IMG/VR virus record: IMGVR_UViG_3300025120_000312
Span: 1 to 30,759 of that record
Source of the DNA: a virus
Direction: 5' to 3' (one strand)
Length of the DNA stretch: 30,759 nt
The notes under the pieces were generated by a model. The model did not search any database and had not been told where the DNA came from. It saw only the letters and a program-made list of their open reading frames with translations. Both the position numbers and the translations under genes were made by a program. Below are positions 24,127-30,097 of the stretch, one piece after another (within the stretch, counting starts at the first letter, position 1; each line of letters begins with the position of its first letter).

Positions 24127-24179
24127 TTGTCATTGCTAGCTAGCAGTGGTATGTTTATTTAGTCACCAACCACCACACG
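24127..24179 (+). promoter_or_regulatory. Early promoter-leader module, copy 2
   Basis: TTGTCA, 17-bp spacer with CTAGCTAG (24136-24143), TGG before TATGTT (24150-24155), AACCACCAC exactly 21 nt after the first T of TGGTAT, then ATG 3 nt later. Drives the ArdA-like operon. Confidence 0.8.
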
Positions 24180-24746
24180 ATGACAGCAATTCTTTCTAAG
24201 CCTCAAGCAATTCACAGCCGCGCCAGATTTGGCGATCACTCTGTCTTTGTTGAGTGTGTAGCCACCCAAAACAGTGGAGGGATGCACGGCTTCTGGGTAG
24301 ACCTTGAGCTGATCAATACGACCGATGACTGGGAAGCAGTAACCAAGTTTCTGTTTTCCACGTCTAATCAGCCAAACGCTGAGGAATACAAGATCACTGA
24401 TCACCAGATTCCACAGTTTGTTTCCCTTACTGATATTTGCACGATGATTTGGTTCGTCCAGATCAGCTCTTCGATTGACAGTAAACAACGTGACGTTTAT
24501 TGGGCTTATTGCACCCATACCAACAATGTCGCTAGCGCCAGTGAATTTGAGGCTGCTTTCCAAGGCGTCTACAACGATGAAGCTGATTTCTGCTACGAGC
24601 AAGCCAAAAATTCTGGCTCAAATGATGGACGATATTCGGACTACATAGATTGGGAACGTGTCTGGAAAGGTGAGTTCAATTGCAACGGTTATTGGGCTGA
24701 GGATGTTTTTGGTGGAGTTGCTATCTTCGTAGGAGTAGGCAAATGA
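24180..24746 (+). CDS. ArdA-like antirestriction protein (188 aa)
   Basis: ArdA proteins mimic DNA and block type I restriction-modification enzymes in the cytoplasm. The length is close to the family's usual ~165-190 residues. The N-terminus has GGMHGFWVDLELINTTDDWE (family pattern: YNxGxxxGxWxDL), then EYKITDHQIPQF, and the later EFEAAFQGVYNDEADFCYEQ-AKNSG and YIDWERVWKGEFNCNGYWAE resemble the F-x-x-AYxG...DYA...YIDxExxxRDL end of ArdA. The protein is rich in Asp and Glu, as a DNA mimic must be. It is the first gene of a five-gene coupled operon under a module promoter, suited to early expression before host restriction acts. Confidence 0.7.
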   Translation: MTAILSKPQAIHSRARFGDHSVFVECVATQNSGGMHGFWVDLELINTTDDWEAVTKFLFSTSNQPNAEEYKITDHQIPQFVSLTDICTMIWFVQISSSIDSKQRDVYWAYCTHTNNVASASEFEAAFQGVYNDEADFCYEQAKNSGSNDGRYSDYIDWERVWKGEFNCNGYWAEDVFGGVAIFVGVGK

Positions 24747-24874
24747 TCAAATTATTATTCATTGCCGTTTGCATCATCACTTGCTGCTTAGGGAACGAAT
24801 TTCCCAGTGCTACTTATTCCAATGTTGATGCCCCATATCGTCACCGAATTGACCTTGCGGAAAAACTCCGATGA
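24743..24874 (+). CDS. Tiny exported or membrane protein (43 aa)
   Basis: The ATG overlaps the ArdA-like stop (ATGA) and its own stop overlaps the next start (ATGA at 24871-24874). Residues 2-16 are hydrophobic (IKLLFIAVCIITCCLG), resembling a signal peptide with a possible lipobox-like IITC, followed by a short polar part (NEFPSATYSNVDAPYRHRID). It may be a small lipoprotein or membrane peptide; some phages use such products for superinfection exclusion, but no specific match is claimed. Confidence 0.6.
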   Translation: MIKLLFIAVCIITCCLGNEFPSATYSNVDAPYRHRIDLAEKLR

Positions 24875-25530
24875 GGGAACAGCTTCGGGATCTTGAGGGC
24901 CAGCTTGTCTATGTACTAGGCAGGCCCACCGGAGCTAAGACCAGCGGGGAGAACCGCGACGTTTGCATCAAGAATGCAACTGTTGTCCCTTGGGACGCTG
25001 ATGCCGCAATCGTTGACTCGGAAGGCATCAAGTGCGACCACCTATGGATTCGAGCCCATAGCCAGACTCGCACTTCGATGTATCAAAACTCGATTGTCGT
25101 TAGTCGCGTTGGTTTTTATACCCGAAAAGATGGATCGTTAGACATTGGCTGTCAAAGCATTGCGCGTCTTTACAACGCTGATATTTCGCTATCTCGTTTG
25201 AATAGCGCCATGCGTCAACGTATATCGCAGCAGGAAGCGCTGACTCGATCTGCTGGGATTTTGCTTGAAATAGATTACATTCTTAAATCTCACGGCAAAA
25301 TGTTTGAAGGTAACCCCGTATATGCCTATAGCGAATATCTGTCTATCACCGACATAAAAAAGCAAGTCGAGCAATTTCAAAAAACCGTCAACTTGCTTCA
25401 AGCTCGGATCTTTCTTGACAGCGTTCCTAAAGCTTCTAAACCAGAACCTGGATCTGCTCTGTTTTTGGACAGGAAACCTGTTTATTTAAGTCCATTTGCC
25501 TCATCTGTTGATCGCCTTCTTGAGGGTTAA
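24871..25530 (+). CDS. Unknown protein (219 aa) in the ArdA-like operon
   Basis: Starts in an ATGA overlap. The N-terminal half looks like a small beta barrel (GQLVYVLGRPTGAKTSGENR, VCIKNATVVPWDADAAIVDS, IKCDHLWIRAHSQTR). The second half is helical, with a long amphipathic helix (ISQQEALTRSAGILLEIDYI, DIKKQVEQFQKTVNLLQARI). No catalytic motif seen and no family recognised. Its tight coupling to the antirestriction and zinc-ribbon genes suggests an early host-interaction role. Confidence 0.65.
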   Translation: MREQLRDLEGQLVYVLGRPTGAKTSGENRDVCIKNATVVPWDADAAIVDSEGIKCDHLWIRAHSQTRTSMYQNSIVVSRVGFYTRKDGSLDIGCQSIARLYNADISLSRLNSAMRQRISQQEALTRSAGILLEIDYILKSHGKMFEGNPVYAYSEYLSITDIKKQVEQFQKTVNLLQARIFLDSVPKASKPEPGSALFLDRKPVYLSPFASSVDRLLEG

Positions 25531-25722
25531 ATGTCCAGACAGAATCCGACTAAGCCCATTACTGAGGTTGAATGGTTGCTAGTGCAAAACAACGCAAAAA
25601 CGCGAGCATTTGCAGCGATAGAAAGCGGCGATGATAAGAGACTTACAGCTCTTGAACGTGCTTACTATGTTAAGTTTCTAAATCTTGCTTCCCCACCCGG
25701 TCACCTTAAAACAAATGCGTAA
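25531..25722 (+). CDS. Small protein of unknown function (63 aa)
   Basis: The ATG follows the upstream TAA with no gap. Helical and basic: TEVEWLLVQNNAKTRAFAAI, ESGDDKRLTALERAYYVKFL. It overlaps the start of the zinc-ribbon gene. No family recognised. Confidence 0.55.
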   Translation: MSRQNPTKPITEVEWLLVQNNAKTRAFAAIESGDDKRLTALERAYYVKFLNLASPPGHLKTNA

Positions 25723-25960
25723 GCGTTCAGCACAAAGAGATTTTATTACCTGCCCTAAGTGCGGCAGCAATAACGTCCAATGTGTTTTGACAGTGCCAGT
25801 GTTGAATGACCCTGATTTCAACGTTGCGCGTCGGCGTCACTGCAAAAAATGCCGTCATCGTTGGTATTCAGCTCAGAAGCCAGAACAGCTTTGCCACGTT
25901 CAGTATTTAACGCATTTAGACGGGACGCAATCAGTTTCCGTAGTTCCTCTTACTAGCTAG
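25715..25960 (+). CDS. NrdR-like zinc-ribbon protein (81 aa)
   Basis: I use the ATG at 25715, which overlaps the upstream stop, instead of an earlier one at 25685. Four cysteines form a zinc ribbon: CPKC at residues 13-16 and CKKC at 43-46. The spacing and the surrounding ITCPKCGSNNVQ ... RRRHCKKCRHRWYS match the N-terminal zinc ribbon of NrdR, the repressor of ribonucleotide reductase genes, but the ATP-cone domain is absent, so it is not a full NrdR. Phages often carry such short ribbons, which may bind DNA or RNA polymerase. Its stop codon TAG (25958-25960) lies within the CTAGCTAG of the next promoter. Confidence 0.7.
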   Translation: MRKRSAQRDFITCPKCGSNNVQCVLTVPVLNDPDFNVARRRHCKKCRHRWYSAQKPEQLCHVQYLTHLDGTQSVSVVPLTS

Positions 25961-25996
25961 CTGTGGTAGTATCTAGGGAGATGCAACCACCACGTC
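25944..25996 (+). promoter_or_regulatory. Early promoter-leader module, copy 3
   Basis: Weak -35 (TTCCTC), 17-bp spacer with CTAGCTAG (25953-25960), TGG then TAGTAT (25967-25972), and AACCACCAC at the invariant 21-nt distance. ATG follows 3 nt later. It overlaps the end of the zinc-ribbon gene. Confidence 0.75.
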
Positions 25997-26308
25997 ATGC
26001 ACAGCCAACTTCGCCCCTCCCTAAACGCCACCCGGACGCCAGACGAGAAAGCAGCGTTTAAAGCTGCCAATCTGACCGCCGCTAGGCGAACCGTATTCAT
26101 TCCAAGAGTTCGCACTCCTGAGACCATGCCTGCGCCCAAGGGCAAAACATTCACCATTGCTTGGCAAACCAGCTTGGGTTGCTTTGGCTGGTCAAAGTTC
26201 GTTGGCTGTCGCGATATGGAAGAAGCCGTTGAGTGCTTCAACGCCTCCCGTCGCAATGGTGGGAACGTTCCCTTCGACGCCTGCATTGACGTGATCAAAC
26301 CTGCCTGA
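25997..26308 (+). CDS. Unknown protein (103 aa)
   Basis: First gene of a cassette, its ATG placed right after the conserved leader. The N-terminal third is basic (MHSQLRPSLNATRTPDEKAA, NLTAARRTVFIPRVRTPE) and the rest is a compact domain (GKTFTIAWQTSLGCFGWSKF, DMEEAVECFNASRRNGGNVP). No family recognised. The next gene starts 9 nt after its stop. Confidence 0.6.
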   Translation: MHSQLRPSLNATRTPDEKAAFKAANLTAARRTVFIPRVRTPETMPAPKGKTFTIAWQTSLGCFGWSKFVGCRDMEEAVECFNASRRNGGNVPFDACIDVIKPA

Positions 26309-26317
26309 GAAGAAAAG

Positions 26318-26608
26318 ATGAACGTCAACAAAATGGACAAGCTTCTGGCAATGACTGCCAGCAGTCAGGTAGAGGAAGCGCGAACAGCAGCTTTTCTGTT
26401 GTGCAAAATGCTTCGCGAGCAAGACGCTGATCTGAGCCGCCTTGTCTCGCAACCTTCAGCGCAGCGCGGAATGACAAGCTATGACGCTTATGTCAGATCA
26501 GTAAGAAAAGCCGCGCAAGAAGAACGCAATTCACAGCGCACAAAAAAAGGTGCGACTGATCCCGCCAGGGTCAAGAGTGAATGGACCGCATGGGCGAAAT
26601 CTTGGTAG
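26318..26608 (+). CDS. DUF2786-like small protein (96 aa)
   Basis: The N-terminal pattern KMDKLLAMTASSQVEEARTA-AFLLCKMLREQD recalls DUF2786 (a KIxxLLaLA...NEAxxAxxkAqxLM stretch), a small helical domain of unknown function found in phages and bacteria. The C-terminal half is basic and probably disordered, ending SEWTAWAKSW. An AGAAAAG sequence just before the ATG may serve as ribosome binding site, unlike the first genes of cassettes. The similarity is weak. Confidence 0.55.
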   Translation: MNVNKMDKLLAMTASSQVEEARTAAFLLCKMLREQDADLSRLVSQPSAQRGMTSYDAYVRSVRKAAQEERNSQRTKKGATDPARVKSEWTAWAKSW

Positions 26609-26611
26609 TTG

Positions 26612-26668
26612 TTGCCATTGCTAGCTAAAGGTGGTATTGTATGCAGGTAGTCAGCCACCACCCTCGAC
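26612..26668 (+). promoter_or_regulatory. Early promoter-leader module, copy 4
   Basis: TTGCCA, 17-bp spacer with CTAGCTA (26621-26627), TGG then TATTGT (26635-26640), AGGTAG, AGCCACCAC at 21 nt, and ATG 7 nt later. One of the best matches to the consensus. Confidence 0.85.
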
Positions 26669-26878
26669 ATGCGCCCAGAGTTCGCCACCCCCCAAGACTT
26701 CGCCACCTGGGAAGCCAGAGCCAAAGCAATGAGCGCCGCCGAACTGCTCTTCACCGTCAAGGACTGCCAAGAAGCCGAAGCCGCGATGCGTGGCCATAAC
26801 CCCGTCAAAGAGGGCTTCTATAGCGATCAGGCCAGCACTTTCGGTATGGAGCTGACACGCCGCCGCCGGAGCGCTTGA
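26669..26878 (+). CDS. Small conserved-type phage protein (69 aa)
   Basis: The pattern AMSAAELLFTVKDCQEAEAA-M, then NPVKEGFYSDQASTFGMELT-RRR, is one I recognise loosely from small phage proteins with a MsxxELxxxixDCxEAxxAM...GYYxDExxxxxxEL-R consensus. All helical. No function known. The next gene starts one base after its stop, so the two are probably co-translated. Confidence 0.65.
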   Translation: MRPEFATPQDFATWEARAKAMSAAELLFTVKDCQEAEAAMRGHNPVKEGFYSDQASTFGMELTRRRRSA

Positions 26879-26879
26879 G

Positions 26880-27182
26880 ATGACAGTCAGCACTTTCCCC
26901 AGTCGCTGGGGCCTTTACAACGTCACCCGCGCCGTTATCGCTTGCGACCCTGAGATCAGCGCCGAAGGAACGACCACCCAAAAAGTCCTGATCTTTGAAA
27001 CTACAGATCAAACCGAAACTGTCAGCATCTGCGGCAAGACTCTGTTTCTGATGCAAGACGGCCACACTTTTCAGTCGAGTTACGACGGCCAACGCCGCAC
27101 TTCGCTGAAGCCATGCGCTCGCAGGCAATATTCCAGAGCTTTGGCTGAGGGATACAAAGCTTCCATGGAGTTGATCTATTAA
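26880..27182 (+). CDS. Unknown protein (100 aa)
   Basis: Starts immediately after the preceding stop (TGAG-ATG). The N-terminal part is beta-rich (GLYNVTRAVIACDPEISAEG, KVLIFETTDQTETVSICGKT) and the C-terminus basic and helical (RRTSLKPCARRQYSRALAEG). No family recognised. The next module promoter follows 8 nt after its stop. Confidence 0.6.
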   Translation: MTVSTFPSRWGLYNVTRAVIACDPEISAEGTTTQKVLIFETTDQTETVSICGKTLFLMQDGHTFQSSYDGQRRTSLKPCARRQYSRALAEGYKASMELIY

Positions 27183-27190
27183 CCCTCTTG

Positions 27191-27243
27191 TTGCCATCTC
27201 TAGCTAGACATGGTATTATTTACAGGTAGCCAACCACCACACC
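27191..27243 (+). promoter_or_regulatory. Early promoter-leader module, copy 5
   Basis: TTGCCA, 17-bp spacer with CTAGCTAG (27200-27207), TGG then TATTAT (27214-27219, the best -10 of the set), AGGTAG, AACCACCAC at 21 nt, ATG 3 nt later. Confidence 0.88.
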
Positions 27244-27576
27244 ATGAACAACACCAACACCACCACGATTCAACAACTCACACGCGGTCAAGGCGCTCAA
27301 TCCCTTTTTGCCCTGACCGGCGCAAAGATCGGTTTCGACGACAGCCGGAACATGATCCGCTTGACCTTCTCCAAGCAGGTTGGCAAAGCCGGAGCCAAGT
27401 TCAAAACACTTGAGATTCAGTACAACTCCGCTACTGATCTTTACGACATTCACGCTTTCAAGCTGAACGGCAAGACCTATGCGATTGAGACCAAGACACA
27501 GCTAGACGGCATTTATTGCGATCAGCTTCAGGAGATCTGCCAGAACATCACCGGCCTGTACTTCACACTCCGCTGA
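27244..27576 (+). CDS. Small conserved-type phage protein (110 aa)
   Basis: Begins with a Thr/Asn-rich stretch (NNTNTTTIQQLTRGQGAQSL), then alternating strands (AKIGFDDSRNMIRLTFSKQV, FKTLEIQYNSATDLYDIHAF, LNGKTYAIETKTQLDGIYCD) and a final helix QLQEICQNITGLYFTL. I recognise this LTFxF...IxLNxxDxYDVxF...xDxLxEIFxxxTGL plan from small phage proteins of unknown function. A TTCG hairpin follows the stop. Confidence 0.65.
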   Translation: MNNTNTTTIQQLTRGQGAQSLFALTGAKIGFDDSRNMIRLTFSKQVGKAGAKFKTLEIQYNSATDLYDIHAFKLNGKTYAIETKTQLDGIYCDQLQEICQNITGLYFTLR

Positions 27577-27582
27577 TCTAAC

Positions 27583-27596
27583 GCCCCTTCGGGGGC
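27583..27596 (+). terminator. TTCG hairpin, possible weak terminator
   Basis: GCCCC-TTCG-GGGGC-type stem-loop (5-bp GC stem, stable TTCG loop) just after the stop of the 110-codon gene. There is no following T-tract, so it may act as an mRNA-stabilising end or partial terminator; two more genes follow without a promoter module. Confidence 0.5.
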
Positions 27597-27616
27597 ATCA
27601 ACCCCACAGAAAAACA

Positions 27617-27796
27617 ATGGCTATTTCATCGCCTGGTCAAGCCTTCACGAACGTTCGCTTAGGCATTGACGACCTTTCCCTGCTGATCGATGCAGTGGAA
27701 GGAACAACTGACCACGACACAACAGCTCCAGAAATTGAGCACCGCCGTCTTCTTCTCAACCGACTGGTTGACAAGTTCTGCCTTCTCGACCATTGA
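27617..27796 (+). CDS. Small protein of unknown function (59 aa)
   Basis: ATG at 27617 following AAAAACA; the product reads MAISSPGQAFTNVRLGIDDL, SLLIDAVEGTTDHDTTAPEI and EHRRLLLNRLVDKFCLLDH. It is acidic with two helices, the second leucine-rich. No family recognised. It lies between the 110- and 123-codon genes on the same strand and fills an otherwise empty 250-nt gap, which supports coding. Confidence 0.5.
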   Translation: MAISSPGQAFTNVRLGIDDLSLLIDAVEGTTDHDTTAPEIEHRRLLLNRLVDKFCLLDH

Positions 27797-27826
27797 TCAC
27801 CTGAAAATCTTTTACCTTCCACTCCA

Positions 27827-28198
27827 ATGTCACTCTCTATTGATACTGAAAAACTTGTAGCTGTTTACGCTTTTGGCGAATGGCACAAGATCCAGCCTGG
27901 CTCTGTTGATATTGATGAATTTGAGCTGATGCACTACATGGATTCGCCAAAAGTAAGAGCGGAGTGTGCGGAAAACAAAGACACCAACAGAGGAGACACT
28001 ATTGAGTTCTTTGCAATGGGTGCCCTTTACCGCGCATCTGAACCTGAGCCTGATTACTCATGGATGAATGAAGGCAGTGGAGAACGAATGCAAACCATGA
28101 GGAACCCATCAGGTGCTGATGGATTTTGTTTTATCACCCCACAAGGAACCCGAAAAGCGTTTTCGCTGATGGAGTGCAAAGGTTTTGAGTATCTGTAA
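27827..28198 (+). CDS. Unknown acidic protein (123 aa)
   Basis: Mixed alpha-beta: IDTEKLVAVYAFGEWHKIQP, SVDIDEFELMHYMDSPKVRA, GDTIEFFAMGALYRASEPEP, GFCFITPQGTRKAFSLMECK. Acidic in its first half. No family recognised. Last gene of the cassette driven from 27191; no hairpin terminator seen before the next module. Confidence 0.6.
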   Translation: MSLSIDTEKLVAVYAFGEWHKIQPGSVDIDEFELMHYMDSPKVRAECAENKDTNRGDTIEFFAMGALYRASEPEPDYSWMNEGSGERMQTMRNPSGADGFCFITPQGTRKAFSLMECKGFEYL

Positions 28199-28214
28199 AA
28201 ATAAACCCGACTTG

Positions 28215-28270
28215 CTGCCATCTCTAGCTAAGTGTGGTACTATCAACAGGTACGCAACCACCACAGCGCA
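28215..28270 (+). promoter_or_regulatory. Early promoter-leader module, copy 6
   Basis: CTGCCA, 17-bp spacer with CTAGCTA (28224-28230), TGG then TACTAT (28238-28243), AGGTAC, AACCACCAC at 21 nt, ATG 6 nt later. Confidence 0.83.
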
Positions 28271-28513
28271 ATGTCTAACCAAACCGCAGCTTTCACACCC
28301 GGCAACGTCTACATGATGCGCTGGGCTGGTGACGCCGACGCTCGCACCGCCACCCGCGTGGTCAAGCGCACCGCCAAATTCGTGACCCTATGGGTCGAGG
28401 GTTTCGGCGTCAAACGTTGCGCTATTCGCGCCAACGACCAAGGCGAGTTCGCGCTTCCCTTGGGTACTGCGTACCTGGCCCCAGTTGTCCGCGCCTGCCG
28501 TCTGGCGGCCTGA
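28271..28513 (+). CDS. Small basic SH3-like candidate protein (80 aa)
   Basis: A longer frame opens at 28232, inside the promoter, so the ATG at 28271 after the leader is preferred. The sequence FTPGNVYMMRWAGDADARTA, RVVKRTAKFVTLWVEGFGVK-RCAIR and a C-terminal LAPVVRACRLAA match a small phage and plasmid protein type I remember by its RTAKFVTL core, probably a small beta barrel. Basic overall. Function unknown. Confidence 0.65.
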   Translation: MSNQTAAFTPGNVYMMRWAGDADARTATRVVKRTAKFVTLWVEGFGVKRCAIRANDQGEFALPLGTAYLAPVVRACRLAA

Positions 28514-28550
28514 TCGTCTTTCGCATGTGATTTCGCCACCCACCAAGCAA

Positions 28551-28718
28551 ATGAACTACTGGACCCCCGAACGCTGCAAAACCATTCCCACTTTGGTGCT
28601 TATGGACAACTCCCTTCAATTTTCTGCTCAAGCAATCGTTTCCAAAAATCCAAGCATCGTCAGACGCAACACGGAAATAGTCGAAATGATCCAAGCAGAA
28701 CTTCGCGCTCGCGCCTGA
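28551..28718 (+). CDS. Small protein of unknown function (55 aa)
   Basis: I use the ATG at 28551, since the preceding gene ends at 28513. The product MNYWTPERCKTIPTLVLMDN, SLQFSAQAIVSKNPSIVRRN, TEIVEMIQAELRARA is mostly helical. The same reading frame stays open after the TGA at 28716-28718 for 68 more codons, so this may be the first part of a longer, interrupted gene. No family recognised. Confidence 0.45.
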   Translation: MNYWTPERCKTIPTLVLMDNSLQFSAQAIVSKNPSIVRRNTEIVEMIQAELRARA

Positions 28719-28925
28719 TCACTCGAAAGCCTGAGCCTGCTTCAGCGCTCAGTCCTTGAGGACTGCTTCAGCGGTTCCACTGTCTGCGGACAGGTTGCTC
28801 ACCTATTTGATAACCCTGACCCGAAAAAACGCCTGGTGTACGCCAACGCTAAACGCTCAATCCATACCATCGCCCGAAAGTTTAGGGAGGTAGGTCTGCA
28901 CGTTTCTTTCATCCCTGACTTCTGA
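28719..28925 (+). other. In-frame open stretch behind a TGA, no clear start (possible gene remnant or readthrough part)
   Basis: The frame continues from the TGA at 28716-28718 to a TGA at 28923-28925, with plausible protein sequence in the second half (QVAHLFDNPDPKKRLVYANA, KRSIHTIARKFREVGLHVSF). There is no ATG; in-frame CTG codons occur at 28731 and 28737 and a GTG at 28836. It could be the C-terminal part of the preceding gene split by a stop codon, a gene with a rare start, or chance. Two hairpins at its start are listed separately. Confidence 0.35.
28750..28793 (+). other. Pair of small stable hairpins (possible structured RNA)
   Basis: CAGTCC-TTGA-GGACTG (28750-28765) and CTGTC-TGCG-GACAG (28780-28793) are perfect stems of 6 and 5 bp; the second has a UNCG-type loop closed by C-G. 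A direct repeat CTGCTTCAGCG flanks the first hairpin. No T-tract follows. Confidence 0.45.
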
Positions 28926-28932
28926 TCAGCCT

Positions 28933-28950
28933 GGCCCTTCGGGGCCTTTA
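28933..28950 (+). terminator. Terminator, TTCG loop
   Basis: GGCCC-TTCG-GGGCC followed by TTTAT, eight bases behind the stop at 28925 and two bases before the next promoter module. It ends the cassette started at 28215. Confidence 0.75.
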
Positions 28951-28952
28951 TG

Positions 28953-29008
28953 TTGCCTTCTCTAGCTAGTAGTGGTATTGTTTGGAGGTAGTCAACCACC
29001 ACCACCGC
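28953..29008 (+). promoter_or_regulatory. Early promoter-leader module, copy 7
   Basis: TTGCCT, 17-bp spacer with CTAGCTAG (28962-28969), TGG then TATTGT (28976-28981), AGGTAG, AACCACCAC at 21 nt, ATG 6 nt later. Confidence 0.87.
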
Positions 29009-29179
29009 ATGACCGCCTATCAGTTCGCCGCTCTCGCCGCCATCAAGGGCCACGGTGCTCAGCCCACGACCGAACTCGTTGAGCGCGTCCTTTGGACACT
29101 CGATGTGATGGTCAAAGCGGGATACAAGCTCGAAGCTGCCGCCCACGCAGCAGCAGAAACTCACCTTCTTGCTTACTGA
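29009..29179 (+). CDS. Small helical protein of unknown function (56 aa)
   Basis: ATG at 29009, after the leader; an earlier ATG at 28982 lies in the leader itself and is rejected. The product MTAYQFAALAAIKGHGAQPT, TELVERVLWTLDVMVKAGYK, LEAAAHAAAETHLLAY is Ala-rich and helical. The next gene starts two bases after the stop in a TGATCATG arrangement. No family recognised. Confidence 0.6.
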   Translation: MTAYQFAALAAIKGHGAQPTTELVERVLWTLDVMVKAGYKLEAAAHAAAETHLLAY

Positions 29180-29181
29180 TC

Positions 29182-30063
29182 ATGGCCTTCCAAGACATTG
29201 CCCACGCCATAACCGCCTTCACAACTCCCGCCGATCTTGCCGACGCCCTAACTGATCGGATCCGCAACAGCCTTCTCAACCGCGCCTTCTACGCGGCTAA
29301 AGAAGCTCAGGAAGCGATCGGGGGGTTGAGAAGAAAGACACACCGCCGCATCACCAACAACCCTCTGCTTGTCATCAGGACCAGCGACCACAGCAACTAC
29401 TTCAACGGGACCATCTGGGCTGTGGACATCAACTTCCGCACCATCGACCAAATCCTTACCGCCACCGTCAAGAACGCCACTGACCTTCTGGAAGATCGCG
29501 TTACTCGGAACATCGGTGAGGGCGAGACCCTTACTGAGATTCGCCTTGGGCTGGGCAAGGAGAACCTGATCGAGGGAATCGTCACTGGCGTGAACGCCAA
29601 AGGAGAGGGCTTCACCATCGACGTCCACATGCTCTGGAACTACCGCTACGGGGAGAACAGCGCCAACGGTGTACTGACCATTTACCCACAATTCAGAGGC
29701 ACCCGCCAAGGAGCCCCGATGGACGGGAAAGCTCAGCAATCCACCGCGACAGCAGCCAAGGAATCCGCCAAGGCAGAGCGCCTGGCCGCCAAAGCTGCAC
29801 GACGCGCCGAGCAACGGGCAAAGTTTGCCAAGGCCCCCGAAAGGCTGGCTCGCCAGTGCGAAAAAAGCCTGAAGGTCTGGACCGGTCGCTCCGGCAGACC
29901 TGATCACCCCACCGCGCCAGAGTGGGCATTTATACGTGACGCTGCACGATCCCTGACCACTGATCAGCTGGACGAGATGTTTAGCGACGGCTTACGAACC
30001 AGTGGGGACATTGAGTCGCGCCTTGAGCGGGAATACCTGACACTGAAAAAGGCAGTCGCCTGA
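29182..30063 (+). CDS. Unknown protein, largest of the early block (293 aa)
   Basis: ATG at 29182 chosen because it follows the preceding stop by two bases; a frame-compatible ATG at 29092 would overlap that gene deeply. Residues ~1-60 are helical (DIAHAITAFTTPADLADALT), ~60-175 mixed strands (THRRITNNPLLVIRTSDHSN, FNGTIWAVDINFRTIDQILT, EGFTIDVHMLWNYRYGENSA), ~195-235 a very Ala/Lys/Arg-rich helix (AKAERLAAKAARRAEQRAKF), and ~240-293 a helical end (APEWAFIRDAARSLTTDQLD). The basic helix could bind nucleic acid. No catalytic motif seen. A terminator follows directly. Confidence 0.7.
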   Translation: MAFQDIAHAITAFTTPADLADALTDRIRNSLLNRAFYAAKEAQEAIGGLRRKTHRRITNNPLLVIRTSDHSNYFNGTIWAVDINFRTIDQILTATVKNATDLLEDRVTRNIGEGETLTEIRLGLGKENLIEGIVTGVNAKGEGFTIDVHMLWNYRYGENSANGVLTIYPQFRGTRQGAPMDGKAQQSTATAAKESAKAERLAAKAARRAEQRAKFAKAPERLARQCEKSLKVWTGRSGRPDHPTAPEWAFIRDAARSLTTDQLDEMFSDGLRTSGDIESRLEREYLTLKKAVA

Positions 30064-30073
30064 AAACAGACCC

Positions 30074-30092
30074 GCCCCTTCGAGGGGCTTTT
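30074..30092 (+). terminator. Terminator, GCCCC-TTCGA-GGGGC
   Basis: Perfect 5-bp GC stem with a TTCGA loop followed by TTTT, 10 nt after the stop of the 293-codon gene. Confidence 0.82.
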
Positions 30093-30097
30093 AATGT

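Noticed and set aside
29092-29181. A start at 29092 for the 293-codon protein.
   Set aside because: It would overlap the preceding gene by 88 nt, whereas the ATG at 29182 follows its stop by two bases, as at 30704.
29248-29907. A 219-codon minus-strand frame opposite the 293-codon early gene.
   Set aside because: The plus-strand gene fits the cassette structure with promoter and terminator; the antisense frame has no promoter and low-complexity Gly/Val-rich content typical of a shadow frame.
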